Shown one piece after another: positions 1 to 9,743 of a stretch of 64,000 bases of DNA. The DNA is from Siphonodentalium dalli (taxonomy: Eukaryota > Mollusca > Scaphopoda > Gadilida > Siphonodentaliidae). Each line of letters starts with the position of its first letter. Positions within the stretch are counted from its first letter, which is position 1. Both the position numbers and the translations under genes were made by a program. The notes beneath the pieces are model-generated. The model saw nothing but the letters and a program-made list of their open reading frames with translations. It was not told the origin of the DNA and ran no database searches. The stretch is from positions 177,602,556 through 177,666,555 of the forward strand of contig CP136067.1 of assembly GCA_032622095.1 (NCBI GenBank), in the 5' to 3' direction.

Positions 1-241
1 CCATTTTAATAGGTTAATGCATTGTGTGAACATAACGAATTTGTCTGAGTTATCAGAATTTGTGTTGGCCTGTTGTATTCTGCACAACTTTCTTAAACAA
101 AACAATGATGTTTGTTTGGACATACAGCCAGTCACTTCCGATAGCCAGCCATCTGAATCTGTTCTAACTACCTTCCCAGAGGCAGAACTAGGCAGAGATG
201 GTGCAAAGTGTAAAAGGAAGACACTGACAGATAAACTTTAG
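1..241 (+). pseudogene. Partial transposase C-terminus, type-1 tail
   Basis: Cut by the window edge. It preserves the LACCILHNFLKQ motif that ends the DDE_Tnp_4 domain of PIF/Harbinger transposases, then the type-1 tail with a Lys/Arg-rich end (KCKRKTLTDKL) and a TAG stop. The same sequence recurs at 2600-2840. Confidence 0.85.
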
Positions 242-624
242 TTTGTTTATGCTGGTGGAATCCGTTGCAATGCATGTAGCTTCGACCTCCTGAAGTCACC
301 ATGTCATGTCATCTTTTAATAAGTTGATAATTAATCGTGTGCTTTATATCGACATTTAAATATATCCACATAAACTACATTACTCACAGCTGTGTATCTT
401 CACACTTTCCTATTTAAAAATCAATGACTCCCTTATCAACACATTTCGTTGTAACCGTGAATGTATAAGCATATTTTGTATTCATCACATGTTTGTCTAT
501 GATTGGAAAATAATCACAATTTAATTTGTATCTGTGTAAACAAACTGAGTCTGTCATAGCCTTTCATGTAGTTTAGAATGCCTCAATAATTGTCATTTGC
601 ATCGTTTTCCCAACTCACAGTGAT
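242..624. repeat. Unit spacer, type 1, short form
   Basis: AT-rich noncoding DNA between two transposase remnants. It lacks the CAGTAAATATGTGGAACTTT segment found in most spacers and reads TATATCCACATAAACTACATT-like sequence instead. It therefore lacks the 9-bp sequence AACTTTAAC where the large element inserted in another spacer. The same short form is at 2841-3223 and 57402-57784. The last bases before the N-terminal codons (TTTTCCCAACTCACAG) look like a pyrimidine-rich splice acceptor, so the spacer end may be an old intron or 5' region. That is inference only. Confidence 0.7.
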
Positions 625-1470
625 ATGGACATCAGAAAAAGTTTTTGAGAACTTTCAGGTTATCTCCTGATACCTTCGAAAAGTTGTATAACAACGTGAA
701 GGAATCACTTGTCAATGAGCCAACTCCTTCTGCGAAACCACCCACTGAACCACATAAGTTGGCCACATTTTAAAAATATGCTGGGTCTAATGAGACAATC
801 AACCAGATTAGCACACTCTTCAGAGTAACTGAGTCATCTGTGGTTAGAGCCTGCAGAACGGGGTTATTAATGCTATTCTTGACACTATGCGTCATAAAAT
901 GATCAGATGGCCGGATACTTGTGATTATGCGGACATCAGCGAGAGATTAGAAGCTGTCGGTCATCCAGGTATCCCCAAGGTTATTGTGGCCCTGGACGGC
1001 AGTCACATCCCAAGTGTTCGTCCGTCTCAAGGTCCTGATGATTTTTCAACCGGAAGCAGTATCATTCAATTGTGTTACAATGCGTTTGTGATGACAGTGG
1101 GTGTTCATAGATGTCAGTGTTGGTATGCCAGGACAAATGCATGATGAGAAAATCTTTACTTGGGGATGCTGCTTATCCACTGGTCGATCGGATCATGACA
1201 CCCTATCGGGATAATGGACACCTGCCTACGAAAGAAACTAAGTTCAACACAATTCATTCATCAAAGCGTCAACTAATAGAGAGGGAATTTGGTTTTCTGA
1301 AAAACCGTTTTAATAGGTTAATGCACTGTGTGAACATAACGGATTTGTCCGAGTTATCAGAATTTGTGTTGGCCTGTTGTATTCTGCACAACTTTCTTAA
1401 ACAAAACAATGATGATGTTTGTACATACAGCCAGTCACTTCCGAACGCCAGCCATCTGAATCTGTTCTAA
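625..1470 (+). pseudogene. Harbinger transposase remnant, type-2 tail
   Basis: HARBI1-like DDE transposase in pieces across several frames. The N-terminal FR(L)SPDTFEKLYNN segment is followed by a TAA stop in the T/A tract near 770. A helix-turn-helix-like segment follows, then VALDGSHIPSVRPS (first catalytic Asp) in frame 887-1144, then LLGDAAYPLVD (second Asp) and IEREFGFLK (Glu) in frame 1111-1470. The tail ends ASHLNLF. Private changes include CCACATAAG for CCACAGAAG and HLPTKE for HLSTKE. Confidence 0.85.
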
Positions 1471-1931
1471 CTACCTTCCCAGAGGCAGAAATGGTGCAAA
1501 GTGTAAAAGGAAGACACTGACAGATAAACTTTAGTTTGTTTATGCTGGTGGAATCCTTTGAAATGCCTGCAGCTTGGACCTCCTGAAGTAACCATGTTAT
1601 GTCATCTTTTAATAAGTTGATAATTAATCGTGTGCTTTATATCTACATTTAAATATATACAGTAAATATGTGGAACTTTAACTACATTACTCACAGCTGT
1701 GTATCTTCACACTTTCCTATTTAAAAATCAATGACTCCCTTATCAACACATTTCGTTGTAACCGTGAATGTATAAGCATATTTTGTGTTCATCACATGTT
1801 TGTCTATGATTGGAAAATAATCACAATTTAATTTGTATCTGTGTAAACAAACTGAGTCTGTCATAGCCTTTCATGTAGTTTAGAATGCCTTAATAATTGT
1901 TATTTGCATCGTTTTCCCAACTCACAGTGAT
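1471..1931. repeat. Unit spacer, type 2, long form
   Basis: AT-rich noncoding spacer of 461 bp. It contains the CAGTAAATATGTGGAACTTTAAC segment whose last nine bases are the insertion target of the large element at 6505. The same spacer type follows most type-2-tailed units. Nothing coding is seen. Confidence 0.7.
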
Positions 1932-2840
1932 ATGGACATCAGAACAAGTTTTTGAGAACTTTCAGGGTATCTCCTGATACCTTCGAAAAGTTGTATAACA
2001 ACGTGAAGGAATCACTTGTAAATGAGCCAACTCCTTCTGCGAAACCACCCACTGAACCACAGAAGTTGGCCACATTTAAAAAAATATGCTGGGTCTAATG
2101 AGACAATCAACCAGATTAGCAAACTCTTCAGAGTAACTGAGTCATCTGTGGTTAGAGCCTGCAGAACGGGGTTATTAATGCTATTCTTGAAACTATGCGT
2201 CAGAAAATGATCAGATGGCCGGATACTTGTGATTATGCGGACATCAGCGATAGATTAGAAGCTGTCGGTCATCCAGGTATCCCCAAGGTTATTGTGGCCC
2301 TGGACGGCAGTCACATCCCAAGGTCCTGATGATTTTTCAACCGGAAGCAGTATCATTCAATTGTGTTACAATGCGTGTGTGGTGACAGTGGGTGTTCATA
2401 GATGTCAGTGTTGGTATGCCAGGACAAATGCATGATGAGAAAATCTTTACTTGGGGATGCTGCTTATCCACTGGTCGATTGGATCATGACACCCTATCGG
2501 GATAATGGACACCTGTCTACGAAAGAAACTAAGTTCAACATAGTTCATTCATCCATCAAAGCGTCAGGTAATAGAGAGGGAATTTGGTTTTCTGAAAAAC
2601 CATTTTAATAGGTTAATGCATTGTGTGAACATAACGAATTTGTCTGAGTTATCAGAATTTGTGTTGGCCTGTTGTATTCTGCACAACTTTCTTAAACAAA
2701 ACAATGATGTTTGTTTGGACATACAGCCAGTCACTTCCGATAGCCAGCCATCTGAATCTGTTCTAACTACCTTCCCAGAGGCAGAACTAGGCAGAGATGG
2801 TGCAAAGTGTAAAAGGAAGACACTGACAGATAAACTTTAG
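1932..2840 (+). pseudogene. Harbinger transposase remnant with deletion, type-1 tail
   Basis: One of the most damaged copies. The T/A tract near 2078 has one extra base. About 17 bp are lost after the first catalytic Asp, between two CCAAG repeats, so VALDGSHIP runs out of frame. A 4-bp CATC duplication near 2552 shifts the frame before the catalytic Glu. The type-1 tail (2616-2840) remains open. Confidence 0.82.
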
Positions 2841-3223
2841 TTTGTTTATGCTGGTGGAATCCGTTGCAATGCATGTTGCTTCGACCTCCTGAAGTCACCA
2901 TGTCATGTCATCTTTTAATAAGTTGATAATTAATCGTGTGCTTTATATCGACATTTAAATATATCCACATAAACTACATTACTCACAGCTGTGTATCTTC
3001 ACACTTTCCTATTTAAAAATCAATGACTCCCTTATCAACACATTTCGTTGTAACCGTGAATGTATAAGCATATTTTGTATTCATCACATGTTTGTCTATG
3101 ATTGGAAAATAATCACAATTTAATTTGTATCTGTGTAAACAAACTGAGTCTGTCATAGCCTTTCATGTAGTTTAGAATGCCTCAATAATTGTCATTTGCA
3201 TCGTTTTCCCAACTCACAGTGAT

Positions 3224-4069
3224 ATGGACATCAGAACAAGTTTTTGAGAACTTTCAGGTTATCTCCTGATACCTTCGAAAAGTTGTATAACAACGTGAAG
3301 GAATCACTTGTCAATGAGCCAACTCCTTCTGCGAAACCACCCACTGAACCACAGAAGTTGGCCACATTTTAAAAATATGCTGGGTCTAATGAGACAATCA
3401 ACCAGATTAGCACACTCTTCAGAGTAACTGAGTCATCTGTGGTTAGAGCCTGCAGAACGGGGTTATTAATGCTATTCTTGACACTATGCGTCATAAAATG
3501 ATCAGATGGCCGGATACTTGTGATTATGCGGACATCAGCGAGAGATTAGAAGCTGTCGGTCATCCAGGTATCCCCAAGGTTATTGTGGCCCTGGACGGCA
3601 GTCACATCCCAAGTGTTCGTCCGTCTCAAGGTCCTGATGATCTTTCAACCGGAAGCAGTATCATTCAATTGTGTTACAATGCGTTTGTGATGACAGTGGG
3701 TGTTCATAGATGTCAGTGTTGGTATGCCAGGACAAATGCATGATGAGAAAATCTTTACTTGGGGATGCTGCTTATCAACTGGTCGATCGGATCATGACAC
3801 CCTATCGGGATAATGGACACCTGTCTACGAAAGAAACTAAGTTCAACACAGTTCATTCATCAAAGCGTCAACTAATAGAGAGGGAATTTGGTTTTCTAAA
3901 AAAACGTTTTAATAGGTTAATGCACTGTGTGAACATAACGGATTTGTCCGAGTTATCAGAATTTGTGTTGGCCTGTTGTATTCTGCACAACTTTCTTAAA
4001 CAAAACAATGATGATGTTTGTACATACAGCCAGTCACTTCCGAACGCCAGCCATCTGAATCTGTTCTAA
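3224..4069 (+). pseudogene. Harbinger transposase remnant, type-2 tail
   Basis: Same piecewise architecture as the copy at 625, 2599 bp away, with the MRHKM form of the central segment. Differences include DDL for DDF after the first Asp, AAYQLVD for AAYPLVD next to the second Asp, and KKRF for KNRF. The remnant is disabled by the common frameshifts and the T/A-tract stop. Confidence 0.85.
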
Positions 4070-4529
4070 CTACCTTCCCAGAGGCAGAAATGGTGCAAAG
4101 TGTAAAAGGAAGACACTGACAGATAAACTTTAGTTTGTTTATGCTGGTGGAATCCTTTGAAATGCCTGCAGCTTGGACCTCCTGAAGTAACCATGTTATG
4201 TCATCTTTTAATAAGTTGATAATTAATCGTGTGCTTTATATCTACATTTAAATATATACAGTAAATATGTGGAACTTTAACTACATTACTCACAGCTGTG
4301 TATCTTCACACTTTCCTATTTAAAAATCAATGACTCCCTTATCAACACATTTCGTTGTAACCGTGAATGTATAAGCATATTTTGTATTCATCACATGTTT
4401 GTCTATGATTGGAAAATAATCACAATTTAATTTGTATCTGTGTAAACAAATGAGTCTGTCATAGCCTTTCATGTAGTTTAGAATGCCTCAATAATTGTCA
4501 TTTGCATCGTTTTCCCAACTCACAGTGAT

Positions 4530-5376
4530 ATGGACATCAGAAAAAGTTTTTGAGAACTTTCAGGTTATCTCCTGATACCTTCGAAAAGTTGTATAACAAC
4601 GTGAAGGAATCACTTGTCAATGAGCCAACTCCTTCTGCGAAACCACCCACTGAACCACAGAAGTTGGCCACATTTTAAAAATATGCTGGGTCTAATGAGA
4701 CAATCAACCAGATTAGCACACTCTTCAGAGTAACTGAGTCATCTGTGGTTAGAGCCTGCAGAACGGGGTTATTAATGCTATTCTTGAAACTATGCGTCAG
4801 AAAATGATCAGATGGCCGGATACTTGTGATTATGCGGACATCAGCGAGGGATAAGAAGCTGTCGGTCATCCAGGTATCCCCCAAGGTTATTGTGGCCCTG
4901 GACGGCAGTCACATCCCAAGTGTTCGTCCGTCCCAAGGTCCTGATGATTTTTCAACCGGAAGCAGTATCATTCAATTGTGTTACAATGCGTGTGTGATGA
5001 CAGTGGGTGTTCATAGATGTCAGTGTTGGTATGCCAGGACAAATGCATGATGAGAAAATCTTTACTTGGGGATGCTGCTTATCCACTGGTCGATCGGATC
5101 ATGACACCCTATCGGGATAATGGACACCTGTCTACGAAAGAAACTAAGTTCAACACAGTTCATTCATCAAAGCGTCAACTAATAGAGAGGGAATTTGGTT
5201 TTCTGAAAAAACGTTTTAATAGGTTAATGCACTGTGTGAACATAACGGATTTGTCCGAGTTATCAGAATTTGTGTTGGCCTGTTGTATTCTGCACAACTT
5301 TCTTAAACAAAACAATGATGATGTTTGTACATACAGCCAGTCACTTCCGAACGCCAGCCATCTGAATCTGTTCTAA
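4530..5376 (+). pseudogene. Harbinger transposase remnant, GGATAAG variant
   Basis: The central segment carries GAGGGATAAGAAG in place of GAGAGATTAGAAG. This puts a TAA into the frame before the first catalytic Asp, followed by one extra C in CCCCC. VALDGSHI and the type-2 C-terminal half (5017-5376) remain as open pieces. This variant is the third unit of the higher-order repeat and recurs at 33666 and 38508. Confidence 0.85.
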
Positions 5377-5840
5377 CTACCTTCCCAGAGGCAGAAATGG
5401 TGCAAAGTGTAAAAGGAAGACACTGACAGGTAAACTTTAGTTTGTTTATGCTGGTGGAATCCTTTGAAATGCCTGCAGCTTGGACCTCCTGAAGTAACCA
5501 TGTTATGTCATCTTTTAATAAGTTGATAATTAATCGTGTGCTTTATATCTACATTTAAATATATACAGTAAATATGTGGAACTTTAACTACATTACTCAC
5601 AGCTGTGTATCTTCACACTTTCCTATTTAAAAATCAATGACTCCCTTATCAACACATCATTTCGTTGTAACCGTGAATGTATAAGCATATTTTGTATTCA
5701 TCACATGTTTGTCTATGATTGGAAAATAATCACAATTTAATTTGTATCTGTGTAAACAAACTGAGTCTGTCATAGCCTTTCATGTAGTTTAGAATGCCTC
5801 AATAATTGTCATTTGCATCGTTTTCCCAACTCACAGTGAT

Positions 5841-6418
5841 ATGGACATCAGAAAAAGTTTTTGAGAACTTTCAGGGTATCTCCTGATACCTTCGAAAAGT
5901 TGTATAACAACGTGAAGGAATCACTTGTCAATGAGCCAACTCCTTCTGCGAAACCACCCACTGAACCACAGAAGTTGGCCACATTTTAAAAATATACTGG
6001 GTCTAATGAGACAATCAACCAGATTAGCACACTCTTCAGAGTAACTGAGTCATCTGTGGTTAGAGCCTGCAGAACGGGGTTATTAATGCTATTCTTGAAA
6101 CTATGCGTCAGAAAATGATCAGATGGCCGGATACTTGTGATTATGCGGACATCAGCGACAGATTAGAAGCTGTCGGTCATCCAGGTATCCCCAAGGTTAT
6201 TGTGGCCCTGGACGGCAGTCACATCCCAAGTGTTCGTCCGTCCCAAGGTCCTGATGATTTTTCAACCGGAAGCAGTATCATTCAATTGTGTTACAATGCG
6301 TGTGTGATGACAGTGGGTGTTCATAGATGTCAGTGTTGGTATGCCAGGACAAATGCATGATGAGAAAATCTTTACTTGGGGATGCTGCTTATCCACTGGT
6401 CGATTGGATCATGACACC
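5841..6418 (+). pseudogene. Truncated Harbinger transposase remnant (405-bp deletion)
   Basis: The unit runs normally to LLGDAAYPLVDWIMT and then jumps at 6418/6419 from GATCATGACACC to TCATGTCTTC in the spacer. The catalytic Glu and the C-terminus are lost. Comparison with the full-length relative at 45970 places the missing part at about 46548-46952. The identical deletion occurs at 35554 and 40396, so it arose once and was copied. Confidence 0.87.
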
Positions 6419-6504
6419 TCATGTCTTCTTTTAATAAGTTGATAATTAATCGTGTGCTTTATATCGACATTTAAATATATACAGTAAATATGTGGAACTT
6501 TAAC
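6419..6504. repeat. Remaining spacer left of the large insertion
   Basis: Spacer sequence from TCATGTCTTC to GTGGAACTTTAAC, collinear with 35555-35640. It stops abruptly at 6504 and resumes at 30791 with AACTTTAACTACATTACTC. Confidence 0.9.
6496..6504. other. Left 9-bp target site duplication
   Basis: AACTTTAAC lies directly before the left terminus and is repeated directly after the right terminus at 30791-30799. Homologous unoccupied sites have it once. Confidence 0.93.
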
Positions 6505-7858
6505 AGCACCATGAATTTAGTTCCTTGTTCCTTATTCGGCTCCTTATTCAAATCTTTTTAGTTCCTTGTTCCTTGTTCCTTATTCGGCTCCTTATTCAAA
6601 TTCAGCCTCGGATTGTGAGATATCTATGTCATTGATGGCCACTTTTGAGATGTATTCGTCCATAGCCACCCTAGAGGCAAATCTCTGTCAAAAAATTACC
6701 CCGCCAGCCCATTATACGCGGCCACAAATTGGGCGTAAGTAGAGCCTGGAAACAAACGGACCGTAAACTGTTGCGAAATTTCACGTTGTGAGAGATCTAT
6801 GTCATTAATGGACCCTTTTGAGATGTATTCGTCCATAGCCACCCTAAAGGCATTTCACTGTCAAAAAATTACCCGGCCAGCCCATTATACGCGGCCACAA
6901 ATTGGGCGTAAGTAGAGCCTGGAACCAAACGGACCCTAAAATGTTGCTAAATTCCAGGTTGTGATAGATCTATTTCATTGATGGCCCCTTTTAAGATGTA
7001 TTCGTCCATAGCCACCCTAGAGGCATTTCACTGTCAAAAAATTACCCGGCCAGCCCATTATACGCGGCCACAAATTGGGCGTAAGTAGAGCCTGGAACCA
7101 AACGGACCATAAAATGTGTGCGAAATTCCACATTGTGAGAGATCTATGTCATTAGTGGCCTCTTTTAAGATGTATTCGTCCATAGCCACCCTAGAGGCAT
7201 TTCACTGTCAAAAAATTACCCCGCCAGCCCATTATACGCGGCCACAAATTGGGCGTAAGTAGAGCCTGGAACCAAACGGACCCTAAAATGTTGCGAAATT
7301 TCATGTTGTGAAAAATCTATGTCATTAATGCCCCCTTTTGAGATGTATTCGTCCATAGCCACCCTAGAGGCATTTCACTGTCAAAAAATTACCCGGCCAG
7401 CCCATTATACGCGGCCACAAATTGGGCGTAAGTAGAGCCTGGAACCAAACGGACCCTAAAATTTTGCTAAATTCCACATTGTGAGAGATCTATGTCATTA
7501 ATGGCCTCTTTTAAGATGTATTCGTCCATAGCCACCCTAGAGGCATTTCACTGTCAAAAAATAACCCCGCCAGCCCATTATATGCGGCCACAAATTGGGC
7601 GTAAGTAGAGCCTGGAACCAAACGGACCCTAAAATGTTGCGAAATTTCAGGTTGTGAGAGATCTATGTCATTAATGGACCATTTTGAGATGTATTCGTCC
7701 ATAGCCACCCTAGAGGCATTTCACTGTCAAAAAATTACCCAGCCAGCCCATTATACGCGGCCGCAAATTGGGCGTAAGTAGAGCCTGGAACCAAACGGAC
7801 CATAAAATGTTGCTAAATTCCAGGTTGTGATAGATCTATTTCATTGATGGCCCCTTTT
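6505..7858 (+). repeat. Left terminal inverted repeat (at least 1354 bp)
   Basis: It pairs with 29430-30790 in inverted orientation. It comprises an approximately 110-bp unique terminus followed by seven 173-bp monomers. The seven variants occur in the same order from the outside on both sides: AAATCTCTG/ACTGTTGCG, ATTTCATTGATGG, GTGTGCGAAATTCC, CATGTTGTG, ATTTTGCTAAATT, CAGGTTGTG with CCATTTTGAG here, and again ATTTCATTGATGG. The 7-bp length difference between the two sides is one missing TTCCTTG heptad on the left. Confidence 0.85.
6518..6601 (+). repeat. Two subterminal direct repeats, left end
   Basis: Two copies (6518-6553 and 6558-6601) of a segment starting TTAGTTCCTTG, running through TTATTCGGCTCCTTATTC and ending AAAT. 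The outer copy has one TTCCTTG heptad fewer than the inner. Repeated subterminal motifs of this kind are commonly transposase-binding sites; that role is inferred. Confidence 0.8.
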
Positions 7859-9743
7859 GAGATGTATTCGTCCATAGCCACCCTAGAGGCATTTCACTGT
7901 CAAAAAATTACCCGGCCAGCCCATTATACGCGGCCACAAATTGGGCGTAAGTAGAGCCTGGAACCAAACGGACCCAAAAATGTTGCGAAATTCCACATTG
8001 TGAGAGAACTATGTCATTGGGGGTCCCTTTTAAGATGTATTCGTCCATAGCCACCCTAGAGGCATTTCACTGTCAAAAAATTACCCGGCCAGCCCATTAT
8101 ACGCGGCCACAAATTGGGCGTAAGTAGAGCCTGGAACCAAACGGACCCTAAAATGTTGCTAAATTCCAGGTTGTGATAGATCTATTTCATTGATGGCCCC
8201 TTTTAAGATGTATTCGTCCATAGCCACCCTAGAGGCATTTTACTGTCAAAAAATTACCCGGCCAGCCCATTATACGCGGCCCAAATTGGGCGTAAGTAGA
8301 GTCTGGAACCAAACGGACCATAAAATGTTGCTAAATTCCAGGTTGTGATAGATCTATTTCATTGATTGCCCCTTTTAAGATGTATTCGTCCATAGCCACC
8401 ATAGAGGCATTTCACTGTCAAAAAATTACCCGGCCAGCCCATTATACGCGGCCACAAATTGGGCGTAAGTAGAGCCTGGGACCAAACGGACCATAAAATG
8501 TTGCGAAATTTCAGGTTGTGAGAGATCTATGTCATTAATGGACCCTTTTGAGATGTATTCGTCCATAGCCACCCTAGAGGCATTTCACTGTCAAAAAATT
8601 ACCCGGCCAGCCCATTATACGCGGCCACAAATTGGGCGTAAGTAGAGCCTGGAACCAAACGGACCATAAAATGTTGCTAAATTCCACATTGTGAGAGAAC
8701 TATGCCATTGGGGTCCCTTTTTAGATGTATTCGTCCATAGCCACCCTAGAGGCATTTCACTGTCAAAAAATTACCCGGCCAGCCCATTATACGCGGCCAC
8801 AAATTGGGGGTAAGTAGAGCCTGGGACCAAACGGACCATAAAATGTTGCGAAATTTCAGGTTGTGAGAGATCTATGTCATAAATGGACCCTTTTGAGATG
8901 TATTCGTCCATAGCCACCCGGGAGGCATTTCACTGTCAAAAAATTACCCGGCCAGCCCATTATACGCGGCCAGTAGAGCTTGGAACCAAACGGACCATAA
9001 AATGTTGCGAAATTTCAGGTTGTGAGAGATCTATGTCATTAATGGCCCCTTTTAAGATGTATTCGTCCATAGCCACCCTAGAGGCATTTCACTGTCAAAA
9101 AGTACCCGGCCAGCCCATTATACACGGCCACAAATTGGGCATAAGTAGAGCCTGGAACCAAACGGACCATAAAATGTGTGCGAAATTCCACATTGTGAGA
9201 GATCTATGGCATTAATGGCCCCTTTTAAGATGTATTCGTCCATAGCCACCCTAGAGACATTTCACAGTCAAAAAATTACCCGGCCAGCCCATTATACGCG
9301 GCCACAAATTGGGCGTAAGTAGAGCCTGGGACCAAACGGACCCTAAAATGTTGCGAAATTTCAGGTTGTGAGAGATCTATGTCATTAATGGACCCTTTTG
9401 TGATGTATTCGTCCATAGCCACCCTAGAGGCATTTCACTGTCAAAAAATGACCCGGCCAGCCCATTATACGCGGCCACAAATTGGGCGTAAGTAGAGCCT
9501 GGAACCAAACGGACCATAAAATGTTGCTAAATTCCAGGTTGTGATAGATCTATTTCATTGATGGCCCCTTTTAAGATGTATTCGTCCATAGCCACCCTAG
9601 AGGCATTTCACTGTCAAAAAAATACCCGGCCAGCCCATTATACGCGGCCACAAATTGGGCGTAAGTAGAGCCTGGAACCAAACGGACCCTAAAATTTTGC
9701 TAAATTCCACATTGTGAGAGATCTATGTCATTAGTGGCCTCTT
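7511..9743 (-). repeat. Higher-order block of about 13 monomers, copy 1
   Basis: The order of monomer classes here resembles that of 9744-11977, with a few monomers gained or lost. Shared markers include the unusual ATAAATGGACCC/CACCCGGGAGG monomer with a shortened GCGGCCAGTAGAG link (8876 and 11283) and the TTTTGTGATG monomer (9398 and 11805). Confidence 0.65.

Larger units (their letters stand above)
4273..6495 (+). repeat. Partial 4.84-kb higher-order repeat, copy 0
   Basis: This 2223-bp stretch contains the third and fourth units of the higher-order repeat. It corresponds to 33409-35631, which is exactly the same length, including the 405-bp deletion in the fourth unit. It ends at the target duplication of the large insertion. 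The first two units of this copy are absent; to its left lies the 2.6-kb dimer family. Confidence 0.85.
1..6504 (+). repeat. Left part of the 1.31-kb Harbinger-derived satellite array
   Basis: Five units plus one partial unit lie head to tail. Unit starts, taken at the ATGGACATCAG-like N-terminal codons, are at 625, 1932, 3224, 4530 and 5841, giving spacings of 1307, 1292, 1306 and 1311 bp. Each unit is a broken PIF/Harbinger transposase followed by an AT-rich spacer. Positions 1 to about 1500 and about 2600-4069 match at an offset of 2599 bp, so this part is a dimeric repeat of a type-1-tailed and a type-2-tailed unit. From 4273 on, the sequence instead matches the 4.84-kb higher-order repeat to the right of the insertion. 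No element termini (terminal inverted repeats with 3-bp duplications) or Myb-like partner gene typical of complete Harbinger elements were found in the unit. Confidence 0.93.

Noticed and set aside
4675-4884. Minus-strand 69-codon frames antisense to the transposase remnant (recurring in each GGATAAG unit)
   Set aside because: They are the shadow of the plus-strand pseudogene and are present only because the sense strand is repeated.
6505-6530. Assignment of the large element to hAT (CAG... terminus, 8-bp duplication)
   Set aside because: Including the preceding C would require the right end to be ...GCTG, but it is ...GGTGCT followed by AACTTTAAC. Nine duplicated bases fit better.
6648-6690. 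CENP-B box in the satellite (ATTCGTCCATAGCCACCC)
   Set aside because: TTCG is present, but the required A and CGGG at fixed spacing are not, including in the CACCCGGG variant monomer.
7511-7708. Recurrent 65-codon open frames in the 173-bp satellite (many positions, both arms)
   Set aside because: The monomer length is not a multiple of three. The frame wraps from one monomer into the next, and its opening depends on a single CTCAAAAG/CTTAAAAG difference. I recognise no protein family, so it is treated as chance.
8883-9215. 110-codon open frames on the plus strand of the left arm
   Set aside because: They are made of two or three monomers joined by a short link deletion and consist of the same segment repeated. 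No start context or family resemblance is seen.
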